From assembly GCA_947448955.1 (NCBI GenBank), contig CANFPU010000015.1:1-43074 (forward strand): DNA of 43,074 nucleotides, read 5' to 3'. The translations under genes were made by a program, and so were the position numbers. Of this stretch, positions 8,196-16,197 are shown in pieces; within the stretch, counting starts at the first letter, position 1; every line of letters starts with the position of its first letter. Origin of the DNA: Burkholderiales bacterium (GTDB taxonomy: Bacteria > Pseudomonadota > Gammaproteobacteria > Burkholderiales > Burkholderiaceae_C). Below the pieces are notes generated by a model. The model did no database searches, was not told the origin of the DNA, and was given only the letters and a program-made list of their open reading frames with translations.

Positions 8196-9073
8196 CTGCC
8201 GGCCTTTGACTTCGCGGCCCACAGACCTCCCGGACGGTAGATCATCAGCAAGACCATCGCCAGCCCGTAGATGATCTGCTGGATCGAGCCGACCTCGGTC
8301 TGCGGCAGACCCGGCAGAAAGGACAGCACAGCCGGCAGCAACAAGATCAGCACCGTGCCCACCACCGGCCCCCAAAGCGTCGCGGTGCCGCCGATGATCA
8401 CCATCGCCATCAGGTAGACCGAGGTATCGAGCGTGAAGCTCTCGACATTGATGAAGCTGAGAAAGAAGGCATAGAGCGAGCCGGCGACCGCCGCCAATGC
8501 CGACGACAACACGACGGCCAGGGTCTTGACCACCGCGACGTTCTTGCCAGCCGCCGAGGCGGCAGTCTCGTCGTCGCGGATCGCCTTCAGGCTGCGGCCA
8601 AAGCTAGAGTTCACCAGACGCGAGACACCCCACATCACCAGCGCCAGGCAGACCAACGCCAACACCAGGTACTGCTGCGGGCTGCTGACCTCGAAGCCGG
8701 GAAACCTGGCCGGCGGGATGTTGGTGATGCCGCCGATGCCCCCGGTGACTGCTTTCCACTCCGAGAACAAGGTCAGCACGAGCATCTGCAGCCCCAGCGA
8801 AGCAGCGACAAAGTATTCACCACGAACCCGCAAGGCCGGCAAGGCCAGCGCCAGCGACAGCAGGCCCGCCACCGACATGCCCGCAGCGGTCGCGAGCAAA
8901 AAGCCGCCACCCAGCTTGATCGCCACCAACGCTGCGGTGTAGGCGCCGATGCCGAAGAACGCTGCATGCGCCATCGAAAAGATCCCGGCATAGCCGAGCA
9001 CGAAGTTCAGCGTGACCGCGAGGATCGCGTTGATCGTGATCAGCACAGCCAGGTTGTTGAGGTAGGCCCACAT
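8192..9073 (-). CDS. LivM-type ABC permease (cassette B)
   Basis: Membrane subunit of cassette B, 293 residues. It has clear LivM features: LNFVLGYAGIFSMAHAAFFGIGAY near residues 22-45, the coupling helix SLKAIRDDETAASAAGKNV, and MVIIGGTATLWGPVVGTVLI. The C-terminus LLMIYRPGGLWA is typical. It follows livH by 15 bases and overlaps livG by 4. Confidence 0.93.
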   Translation of the reverse strand: MWAYLNNLAVLITINAILAVTLNFVLGYAGIFSMAHAAFFGIGAYTAALVAIKLGGGFLLATAAGMSVAGLLSLALALPALRVRGEYFVAASLGLQMLVLTLFSEWKAVTGGIGGITNIPPARFPGFEVSSPQQYLVLALVCLALVMWGVSRLVNSSFGRSLKAIRDDETAASAAGKNVAVVKTLAVVLSSALAAVAGSLYAFFLSFINVESFTLDTSVYLMAMVIIGGTATLWGPVVGTVLILLLPAVLSFLPGLPQTEVGSIQQIIYGLAMVLLMIYRPGGLWAAKSKAGR

Positions 9074-9088
9074 TGGCGCTCGTCCTGT

Positions 9089-9964
9089 CTATTTCGCGTT
9101 CTGTGCCCGACCGAGAAAACCGGCAGGCCTGAAGATGATGAAGACGAAGAGCACGACAAAGGTCACCGCCTCGCTCCACTGCGGGTCGAGCTTCCAGACC
9201 GCAACGCTCTCGGCCAGGCCCAGCAGCATGCCGCCCATCGCCGCGCCTTTGAGCGAGCCGATGCCGCCGACGATGGTCGCTGCCAGGCTGATCAGCATGA
9301 TGTGCGAACCCATGCCGGGGTTGATCCCCTGTGAGACCGCGGTCAGCGCTGCCGCCGGCACGACCAGCGCTGACCCGAGTGCGAAAGCGACCTGCGCCAG
9401 CCGGGTCGGCTCTAGCCCAAAGATCCGCACCAGATCCGGGTTGTCGGACAGTGCGCGCAAGCCGGTGCCGACCTGGGTTCGCGCCAGGAACAGGTTCAGC
9501 CCGAAATAGAAGATCAGCCCGACCAAGATCGCGACCCCGGCGATCGGCGCGACGAACAGGTTAGGGGCGAGTTCGACCGAACGCGACAACTCCGCGCTGA
9601 CCGTCTCGAAGCCACGACCAAACACGGTACCGACCAGGTTTTGCACCACGATCTGCATGCCGAATGCAGCGATGAAGACGGTAAAGAATGCGCCCTCGTG
9701 TCGCTGGATCGGCCGGTAGATGAAACGCTCCATGAAGAGCCCGAACAGCACGACCGCGACGACCGCGAGCGAGACACTGGCCAGCCAGTGCCACTTGAGC
9801 GCGGTCATGCCCCACCAGAACAGATAGCCGGCCAGCGTGAACGACGCGCCATGCGCGACGTGGAACACCTTGGTCGAGCCGAAGATCAGCGCAAAACCGA
9901 CGGCGGTCAGGCCATAGATCGCGCCAAGCTGCAGCCCGTTGACCAGCAGTTGGAACAGCAGCAC
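9089..9964 (-). CDS. LivH-type ABC permease (cassette B)
   Basis: Membrane subunit of cassette B, 291 residues. It shows LQLGAIYGLTAVGFALIFGS near the N-terminus, KVFHVAHGASFTLAGY, and the LivH-type SLAATIVGGIGSLKGAAMGGMLLGL near the C-terminus. The start is GTG at 9964, with GAGG about 8 bases upstream on the coding strand, and lies 18 bases after the binding-protein stop. Confidence 0.92.
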   Translation of the reverse strand: MLLFQLLVNGLQLGAIYGLTAVGFALIFGSTKVFHVAHGASFTLAGYLFWWGMTALKWHWLASVSLAVVAVVLFGLFMERFIYRPIQRHEGAFFTVFIAAFGMQIVVQNLVGTVFGRGFETVSAELSRSVELAPNLFVAPIAGVAILVGLIFYFGLNLFLARTQVGTGLRALSDNPDLVRIFGLEPTRLAQVAFALGSALVVPAAALTAVSQGINPGMGSHIMLISLAATIVGGIGSLKGAAMGGMLLGLAESVAVWKLDPQWSEAVTFVVLFVFIIFRPAGFLGRAQNAK

Positions 9965-9982
9965 GCTGGGGGCCTCTCAGCG

Positions 9983-11110
9983 TCAGTTCGGCGCGAGGTT
10001 GGCCTTGACGACCTTGGTCGTGCCGTTGTCGATCTCGTTGAGTTGCAGCGGCATGGACACCGTGCCGTTGGGCAAGAACACCATGCGACCCCCCGCAACA
10101 TCGAAGCTGGCGCTGCGCAGACGCTGCTTGAGCAGGTTCTCGCCGGTGATCGGCAAACCGGCTTTTTCGAGCGCTTGCGCAAGCTTGACGAACACCATTA
10201 CCGCGTTGTAGTAGTTCGCAACATAGGCGTTGGGCTCCTTGCCCTTCTTCGCCTTCCAGTCGCTGGCCAGGCGCTGCGACACCGCGTCGGCCCCCCAATT
10301 GATCGACTGGGTCGGGAACAGCGCGCCCTTGGCCTCGGGCAGTTGCAGCACGGCAGGCACCGAGAATGCCGAGTAACTGGCAATCTGCTGCTTGACGCCG
10401 TTGTCGCGCAGCTGCTTGATGATCTGCGCTTGCTGCGCGCCGAACGACGCGATGAACACCATGTCAGGTTGCGATTCCCGCACCTTGGCGGCGATGCCCG
10501 AGAACTGCTGCGAGGCCCGCGGCACCTGCAATGCCGTGACCAGCGAGCCGCCGTTTTTGGGCACGTGGATCTCCAACTCCTTCTTGATCGCTTCACCAGC
10601 CGGGTCGTCGACATAGATCAGCGCGATCTTCTTCCAGCCGCGCTCCTTGATCAGGTACGGCGCAAAAGCCTGGACCTCGAAGTTCACCAGCGGGATCACG
10701 TTCCAGAAATAGTCACCCAACTCGGCCAAGTCCGGGCTGACGCCACCGCCATTGATCGACACCACATGGGCTTTGTCACCGACCGGTGCGATCGCTTTGG
10801 AAACGCCTGTGAAGGCCGACAGCACATAAGGCACTTTGTCGACATTGACCAGCTTGTTCATCGCGACGACGCCTTGCTGCGGCGTGGCCTGGCTGTCCTC
10901 GATCAGCATCACGAGTTTCTTCGACAGCATCTTGTCGGCATTGGCATGCTCGACCGCGATCGCCGCGGCACCGGCGAACTGTTCGCCGTATTCGGCATTG
11001 GGTCCGCTCATGGGCAGGTTGGCGCCAATCCTGATGTCCTGCGCCTTGAGCGGCGAAGTCGCAAAGATGGAGGCGGCGGCCAGCAGGCCTAGCAGTTTGG
11101 GCAATTTCAT
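9983..11110 (-). CDS. Liv-type ABC substrate-binding protein (cassette B)
   Basis: Periplasmic binding protein (Peripla_BP_6), 375 residues. The N-terminus MKLPKLLGLLAAASIFATSPLKAQD is a Sec signal peptide with likely cleavage around the KAQD site. The mature protein opens with IRIGANLPMSGPNAEYGEQF, the family entry motif. I start at the ATG at 11110 because GGAG lies about 7 bases upstream and the signal peptide begins there; an upstream in-frame ATG at 11152 would add residues without hydrophobic character. It is first in its operon, transcribed away from cassette C. Confidence 0.92.
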   Translation of the reverse strand: MKLPKLLGLLAAASIFATSPLKAQDIRIGANLPMSGPNAEYGEQFAGAAAIAVEHANADKMLSKKLVMLIEDSQATPQQGVVAMNKLVNVDKVPYVLSAFTGVSKAIAPVGDKAHVVSINGGGVSPDLAELGDYFWNVIPLVNFEVQAFAPYLIKERGWKKIALIYVDDPAGEAIKKELEIHVPKNGGSLVTALQVPRASQQFSGIAAKVRESQPDMVFIASFGAQQAQIIKQLRDNGVKQQIASYSAFSVPAVLQLPEAKGALFPTQSINWGADAVSQRLASDWKAKKGKEPNAYVANYYNAVMVFVKLAQALEKAGLPITGENLLKQRLRSASFDVAGGRMVFLPNGTVSMPLQLNEIDNGTTKVVKANLAPN

Positions 11111-11313
11111 CGATGATCTCCATCCTTCAGATAGGCCGACATTGTTGGTCAAATCGCCCCCTGAACCGACGCAGATGGGTCAGTGATTACCCTGACAGAT
11201 CGGGGGCGGTCCGCGGTAGCGACACCGGATTGGATCGGGGTATTCACCCAAATTTCGCCGGTGGGAAATGGCATCATCGAACCAGATATTCGTTCCGTGA
11301 CCTCTTCCCGCAG
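11111..11313. promoter_or_regulatory. Divergent intergenic region between cassettes B and C
   Basis: This 203-bp gap separates two divergent transporter operons, so both promoters should lie here. I could not find a convincing -35/-10 pair on either strand. The one symmetric element is GTCAG-N8-CTGAC at 11179-11196, a possible operator for a dimeric regulator. No regulator gene is encoded in the window. The cassette C start has no strong Shine-Dalgarno. Confidence 0.45.
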
Positions 11314-12198
11314 ATGCAGACAGTCCTTCAGCTCCTGGTTTCTGGCATCCTTCTTGGCGGTGTCTACGCGCTGGCAGCCGTCGGGCTGAACCTGATTTTC
11401 GGTGTCGCCAAGGTCGTCAATTTCGCCCATGGCGAGTTCCTGATGCTGGGCATGTATGCCGGCTACTGGCTGATGGTCAAGACCGGTATCAACCCGTATT
11501 ACGGCGCTCCGATGATCGGTGCGGCTTTCTTTGTGCTGGGCGTGATGTTCTACGCAGGGCTGATGCGGTTCACGATCTACAAGCCCGAGATGACCCAGGT
11601 GTTCGCCACGCTGGGCCTGGGGATCGCGCTACAGAACTTGGCGCTGCTGCTGTGGTCGGCCGACTACCGCACGATCCAGGTGTTGCCAGCGGCCAGTGAA
11701 TCGGTATCGGCCTTCGGCATCACGCTGAGCACCAACCGCCTGATTGGCTTCTGCTTTGCGGCAGCGCTCGTCTCGGGCGTGCTGCTGTTCATGCGGTCCA
11801 CATTTTTAGGGCGCGCGATCGAGGCGGTGTCGCAGGATCTGGTCGCCGCCCGGCTGATGGGCGTCGATCCGAACAAGGTGTTCGTGGTCACCTTCGGCAT
11901 CGGCATCGCGCTGACTGGCATCGCTGGCGCCGTGCTGGTGCCTTCGTTCTATGCCTTTCCCACGGTCGGATCATTCTTTGTGCTGGTGGCCTTTGTCGTC
12001 GTGGTCTTGGGTGGGCTCGGCAGCATGACGGGCACTATCTTGGGTGGCCTGATCCTGGGGGTCGTCGAATCGGTGGCCGGCTTCCTCAGCCCGGACCTGA
12101 AAGAAGCGACGCACTTCGTGCTGCTGATCCTGCTGCTCGCGGCCCGGCCTCACGGCATCCTCGGCGTCAAGGGCGCCGAAAAGGAGGCGCTCAAGTGA
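11314..12198 (+). CDS. LivH-type ABC permease (cassette C)
   Basis: First membrane subunit of cassette C, 294 residues. It begins MQTVLQLLVSGILLGGVYALAAVGLNLIFGV and continues AKVVNFAHGEFLMLGMYAGYW, the standard LivH opening. Near the end VVVLGGLGSMTGTILGGLILG matches the LivH loop. The start is placed at the ATG at 11314; the frame is open to 11113 but those residues are charged and lack family similarity. No purine-rich ribosome-binding site is obvious. AAGGAGG near the 3' end serves the next gene. Confidence 0.9.
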   Translation: MQTVLQLLVSGILLGGVYALAAVGLNLIFGVAKVVNFAHGEFLMLGMYAGYWLMVKTGINPYYGAPMIGAAFFVLGVMFYAGLMRFTIYKPEMTQVFATLGLGIALQNLALLLWSADYRTIQVLPAASESVSAFGITLSTNRLIGFCFAAALVSGVLLFMRSTFLGRAIEAVSQDLVAARLMGVDPNKVFVVTFGIGIALTGIAGAVLVPSFYAFPTVGSFFVLVAFVVVVLGGLGSMTGTILGGLILGVVESVAGFLSPDLKEATHFVLLILLLAARPHGILGVKGAEKEALK

Positions 12199-13232
12199 GC
12201 GTACTCAAGCGTTACCTGCTGTTGCGCCGAAGCGATGCGCTCGGGATGGGCTCTCTGGTCATGCTGGTGCTGTTGCTGCCTCATTTCGCCGGCAACGACT
12301 ACTACCTGAACCTGATGATCCTGGCGCTGCTCTACGCGGGTCTGGCATCGTCTTGGAATATCGTTGGTGGCATCGCGGGGCAGTTCTCACTCGGCCACAC
12401 CGCGTTCTTCGGCATCGGCGCGTACACATCGACGCTGCTGTTCAATTACGCGGGGGTCACACCTTGGCTTGGCATGCTCGCGGGCGGCGTGATCAGCGTG
12501 GTGTTTGCCTGGCTGATCGCCTATCCGGCCTTCCGGATGCGGGGCGTGTTCTTCGGCATGACCACGCTGGCCTTCGGCGAGACGGTGCGCATCCTGCTGA
12601 TCTATTCGCGCAAGCATGTCGAATTGCCGTATGGACTGAGCATCAACTTCAAGCCCGGGTTCTTCAACATGGTGTTTGAGGATCGCTGGAGCTACGCTTA
12701 TCTGGCAGGCGGCTACCTCATGGTCGTGCTGGTCGTGGCGATGGTGCTGTCACGCGGTTACATCGGTTTCTACCTGCGTGCGCTGCGCGATAACGAGGAC
12801 GCCGCAGAGGCCGCCGGCGTGCCGGTGCGCGCGTACAAGTTGCTCGCGTTCGTCGTCAGCGCATTCCTCACGTCGATTGGCGGCACGCTGATGGCTCAGT
12901 ACGTGATGTACATCGAGCCGGGCACGGTCTTCACCATCAGCTTCTCGGTAGACCTGGCGCTGATGACGATCCTGGGCGGCGTTGGCACGCTCGCCGGGCC
13001 GGTGATCGGTGCGCTGATCGCGCTGCCGCTGCGCGAGTTCCTGGTCGAGGCCTTCGGCAATGCCGGGGCGGGTACCCACCAGTTGGTCTACGGCTTGCTG
13101 CTGGTCGTGATCGTTGTGCTGTTGCCGCAAGGACTGAAGGGCGGCTTCACGTCGCTCAGACTGCGTCTGGCAAGCCAGCGCAAGCCGGCGGCGCAGCCAG
13201 ATGCTTCGCTACCACCGGGAGGCTCGCGATGA
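12195..13232 (+). CDS. LivM-type ABC permease (cassette C)
   Basis: Second membrane subunit of cassette C, 345 residues from a GTG start that overlaps the livH stop (GTGA). A strong AAGGAGG sits at 12181-12187, 7 bases upstream, and settles the start. Family features: GLASSWNIVGGIAGQFSLGHTAFFGIGAY, the coupling helix LRALRDNEDAAEAAGVPV, and MTILGGVGTLAGPVIGALI. The C-terminal 30 residues are a hydrophilic Arg/Pro tail that is longer than in cassettes A and B. Confidence 0.93.
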   Translation: MSVLKRYLLLRRSDALGMGSLVMLVLLLPHFAGNDYYLNLMILALLYAGLASSWNIVGGIAGQFSLGHTAFFGIGAYTSTLLFNYAGVTPWLGMLAGGVISVVFAWLIAYPAFRMRGVFFGMTTLAFGETVRILLIYSRKHVELPYGLSINFKPGFFNMVFEDRWSYAYLAGGYLMVVLVVAMVLSRGYIGFYLRALRDNEDAAEAAGVPVRAYKLLAFVVSAFLTSIGGTLMAQYVMYIEPGTVFTISFSVDLALMTILGGVGTLAGPVIGALIALPLREFLVEAFGNAGAGTHQLVYGLLLVVIVVLLPQGLKGGFTSLRLRLASQRKPAAQPDASLPPGGSR

Positions 13233-13960
13233 TGCTCGAGGTTCGCTCGCTGACCAAGCGCTTTGGCGGCGTGGTCGCGGTGGATTCGGTCAACTTTTCG
13301 GTTGACAGCGGCGAGATCATGGGACTGATCGGGCCCAATGGCGCCGGCAAGACAACCCTGTTCAACGTGGTCGCCGGGGCGCTCGCGCCTGATTCGGGCG
13401 AGGTGCTTTTCGAGGGCAACTCCATCGCCGGCATGTCGTCAGCCGCCATCTGCCGACGCGGTCTGGCCCGCACCTTCCAGATCCCGCAAGTGTTCACCTC
13501 GATGACGGTGCTCGAGACCATCGCCACTGGCAGCTTGGCGCTGACTCGGGCCGTGGCCGACGCCTTGCACTCAGCCGTCGCCATTGCGCAGCGGGTCGGT
13601 CTGGCCGGGCGCGAGAGCGTGCTGGCGTCATCACTGACCACCGCCGAGAAAAAGCGCCTCGAGCTGGCGCGCGCGCTGGCGACGCATCCGCGCATGATCC
13701 TGCTCGACGAAGTGCTGGCCGGGCTGAACGCGTCAGAGATCGCTGACATGCTCGACCTGATCCGAAGCCTGCGCGACGAGGGCATCACCGTGCTGTTTGT
13801 GGAGCACAACATGGAGGCGGTCACCGGCGTGTGCGATCGCATCCTGGTGCTTGATTCTGGCCGCAGGATCGCGCTGGGCCGGGCCGACGAAGTGATGGCC
13901 AACCCTGACGTCATCCGCGCCTACCTGGGCGATGTGATGGTGGAGGCACCCGATGCTTGA
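13229..13960 (+). CDS. LivG-type ABC ATPase (cassette C)
   Basis: ATPase of cassette C, 243 residues. Walker A GPNGAGKTT is at 35-43, Walker B MILLDEV near 156-162 and the H-loop VEHN at 191-194. The signature motif reads LTTAEKKRLELARAL (from residue 136): the canonical glycine pair of LSGGQ is absent. Similar forms occur in LivG-like proteins of HAAT importers, so this is not evidence of inactivity. Two consecutive ATG codons (13229 and 13232) both fit; the first overlaps the livM stop as ATGA. Confidence 0.9.
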   Translation: MMLEVRSLTKRFGGVVAVDSVNFSVDSGEIMGLIGPNGAGKTTLFNVVAGALAPDSGEVLFEGNSIAGMSSAAICRRGLARTFQIPQVFTSMTVLETIATGSLALTRAVADALHSAVAIAQRVGLAGRESVLASSLTTAEKKRLELARALATHPRMILLDEVLAGLNASEIADMLDLIRSLRDEGITVLFVEHNMEAVTGVCDRILVLDSGRRIALGRADEVMANPDVIRAYLGDVMVEAPDA

Positions 13961-14687
13961 GGTGCGCAATGTGCATGCCGGTTACGGCCAGACCCAGGTG
14001 CTGTTCGGCATCGATCTGCAGGTGCACCGCGGCGAAGTGGTGGCGATCATCGGCTCCAACGGCGTCGGTAAGACCACACTTCTGGGCACCATCGCCGGTT
14101 TGGTGAAGCCCACAGCGGGAGAGGTCACGTTCGAGGGCCGGATGCTGTCGGGCCGGTCGAGCGATGAGATCGTCGAAGAGGGCGTGATCCTGGTGCCTGA
14201 AGGTCGACGCCTATTCCAAAGAATGAGCGTTCAACGCAACCTCGAACTCGGCGCATACTCACGGCGCGCGCGCCCGCATCTGGCGAGTCGCCTGGCCTAT
14301 GTGCAGGCGTTATTTCCGGTGCTCGCCGAGCGCGCCGAACAACTCGGCGGCACGCTCTCGGGTGGCCAGCAGCAGATGTGCGCGATCGCGCGAGGGCTGG
14401 TGGCAATGCCCGAAGTGCTGATGCTCGACGAAGTGTCGCTCGGTCTGGCGCCCGTCGCGGTGTCGCGCGTCTATGAGGCAATCCGCGCCATCCGTGATGC
14501 CGGCACCACCTTGTTGATCGTCGAGCAAAATGTTGGTCATGCGCTGTCCATCGCCGACCGCGCTTATGTCATCCAGAACGGGCGCGTTGTGCTAGAGGGC
14601 ACGGGCCGAGAGCTGTCCCGTAACCCCGAGGTTCAGCGTATCTATCTCGGCCTTGGCCATATCAAGAAACAGGAGACGAATCGATGA
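13953..14687 (+). CDS. LivF-type ABC ATPase (cassette C)
   Basis: ATPase of cassette C, 244 residues. Walker A GSNGVGKTT at 34-42, signature LSGGQQQ at 135-141, Walker B LMLDE at 156-160, and LLIVEQNV in the switch region. It overlaps livG by 8 bases and the following binding-protein gene by 4 (ATGA), so all cassette C genes appear translationally coupled. Confidence 0.93.
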   Translation: MLEVRNVHAGYGQTQVLFGIDLQVHRGEVVAIIGSNGVGKTTLLGTIAGLVKPTAGEVTFEGRMLSGRSSDEIVEEGVILVPEGRRLFQRMSVQRNLELGAYSRRARPHLASRLAYVQALFPVLAERAEQLGGTLSGGQQQMCAIARGLVAMPEVLMLDEVSLGLAPVAVSRVYEAIRAIRDAGTTLLIVEQNVGHALSIADRAYVIQNGRVVLEGTGRELSRNPEVQRIYLGLGHIKKQETNR

Positions 14688-15952
14688 CACCCATTTCAAG
14701 ACGCTCATTCAACGCGCTTACGGCGGGCACCGTCGCCACGCTCGCCGCCCCGGCAGTGCTGGCACAGAAGCCGCCGATCAAGCTGGGCGTGCTGTTGCCG
14801 CTGTCCGGTCCGCTAGCCACCCTGGGCAATGACGTGTTCCGAGGCTTCCAGTTGGCGCAGGAATGGGCCAACGCCGAAGGCGGCGTGTTCGGGCAGCCGG
14901 TGGAGTTCGTCGTCGGCGATGTCCCGAGCTCGACGGAAGCTGTCTCGCAGGCCACACGCCTGATCAACAAGGACGGTGTCAAGGTCATCTGCGGCTCGTT
15001 TGCGAGCTCGATCTCGCTACCAGCCAGCCAGGTGGCCGAGCGCAACAAGGTGATTTACTTCGAGCAGGGTGCGGTGGCTGACGACATCACCAAGCGCGGT
15101 TTCAAGTATCTGTTCCGCATGATCTACCCAGCGACCGAACTGGGCGCCGGTGCGGCCCAGTACGCGATCGACGTGATGATCCCGGGTTGCGGCCTGGACC
15201 TGAAGACGGCCAAGATCGCGATGCTCACGGAAGACTCCTCTTACGGTGCGTCAGTGGCCGAGGGCGCCAAGGCCTATCTTGCTAAGAAGGGTGCCAAGCT
15301 GGTGGATGCTGCCAGCTACAGCTACAAGACCACCGACATGTCGTCGTTTGTGCAGCGCTACAAGTCGATGGAACCCGACATCATCATTCTGTGCCAGTAC
15401 GCACCGGATGCGATCCTGTTCGCACGCCAAGCACGCGAAGCGGGCCTGAAGTTCAAGGGCATGATCGGCACGGGCGCTGGGCACAACGTCGGCGACTTCG
15501 CCGACGCGATCATGGACGACGTCAACGGTGTGTTCAACGCGGGCACGTCGGTCTACATCAACCCGAAGGGCTTGACGCCGGAGGCAGCCGCCTTGTTCAA
15601 GCGCTTCCACGCCGAGCACCCGAAGCGCTTTGAAGGACGGGCGCCATCGGCGCATACCGGCATGGGATTTACCGCGATGAATCTGTTGCTCAAGCGGTTG
15701 CTACCGGCTGCTGGCGAGATGGACGTGGAAAAAATTCGCCGCGCCATGCTGGCCACCGACATGCCGATGGGCTCGACCATCGTGGGCTGGGGCGTGAAGT
15801 TCGACCCGACCAGCCAGAACAATACCCGCGCCTTCCCGACTTACGACCAGTGGCGTTCGCGCAAGATCGTGACGATCGGGCCGGAACCGTTCGGCCTGGA
15901 CAAGCCGGTGGCGATGCCGCTGCCCGACTGGGGCAAGCGCGGCGCGATCTGA
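14684..15952 (+). CDS. Tat-type Liv ABC substrate-binding protein (cassette C)
   Basis: Periplasmic binding protein, 422 residues. The N-terminus MTPISRRSFNALTAG followed by VATLAAPAVLAQ is a twin-arginine signal (SRRSF), implying export in a folded state, unlike the Sec signal of the cassette B protein. The mature protein opens KPPIKLGVLLPLSGPLATLGND, the Peripla_BP_6 motif. It is the fifth gene of its operon rather than the first and overlaps livF by 4 bases. Family members with this length and the phrase YFEQGAVADDITKRGFKY suggest organic-acid rather than amino-acid ligands, but I cannot name one. Confidence 0.9.
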   Translation: MTPISRRSFNALTAGTVATLAAPAVLAQKPPIKLGVLLPLSGPLATLGNDVFRGFQLAQEWANAEGGVFGQPVEFVVGDVPSSTEAVSQATRLINKDGVKVICGSFASSISLPASQVAERNKVIYFEQGAVADDITKRGFKYLFRMIYPATELGAGAAQYAIDVMIPGCGLDLKTAKIAMLTEDSSYGASVAEGAKAYLAKKGAKLVDAASYSYKTTDMSSFVQRYKSMEPDIIILCQYAPDAILFARQAREAGLKFKGMIGTGAGHNVGDFADAIMDDVNGVFNAGTSVYINPKGLTPEAAALFKRFHAEHPKRFEGRAPSAHTGMGFTAMNLLLKRLLPAAGEMDVEKIRRAMLATDMPMGSTIVGWGVKFDPTSQNNTRAFPTYDQWRSRKIVTIGPEPFGLDKPVAMPLPDWGKRGAI

Positions 15953-16070
15953 CGGGCAGCGCCGCTCGGGATTCAGTGGCTGGACCAACCGGTGCCCGCC
16001 GCTAGGCATGCGCTCAACAGCGCACGCCGTCACGCCTCATCCGCCATTCCCTGCCACCCCGTTGAAGTCC

Positions 16071-16094
16071 ACCGGGTACATCACCGGGTACATC
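16071..16094 (+). repeat. 12-bp perfect tandem duplication upstream of the cyclase gene
   Basis: ACCGGGTACATC occurs twice head to tail in the 245-bp gap 15953-16197. Nothing else recognisable lies in this gap apart from the ribosome-binding site of the next gene. Two copies may be slippage or a binding site; no function is claimed. Confidence 0.7.
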
Positions 16095-16197
16095 ATGGAG
16101 CACAACAGCGATTACTTGAGCACATAAGCGATCCGCAGGCCGAAGCAGTGTGCGGACATTTTCTGGAAACCCTTTGTCCACCAACGAGGAAATGAAC

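Noticed and set aside
13632-13675. Inactive ATPase in cassette C
   Set aside because: The altered signature recurs in LivG-like proteins, and Walker A, Walker B and the H-loop are intact.
16192-16197. Earlier ATG for the cyclase gene
   Set aside because: Only 1 base after the AGGA sequence; the ATG at 16198 has normal spacing and starts a clean signal peptide.
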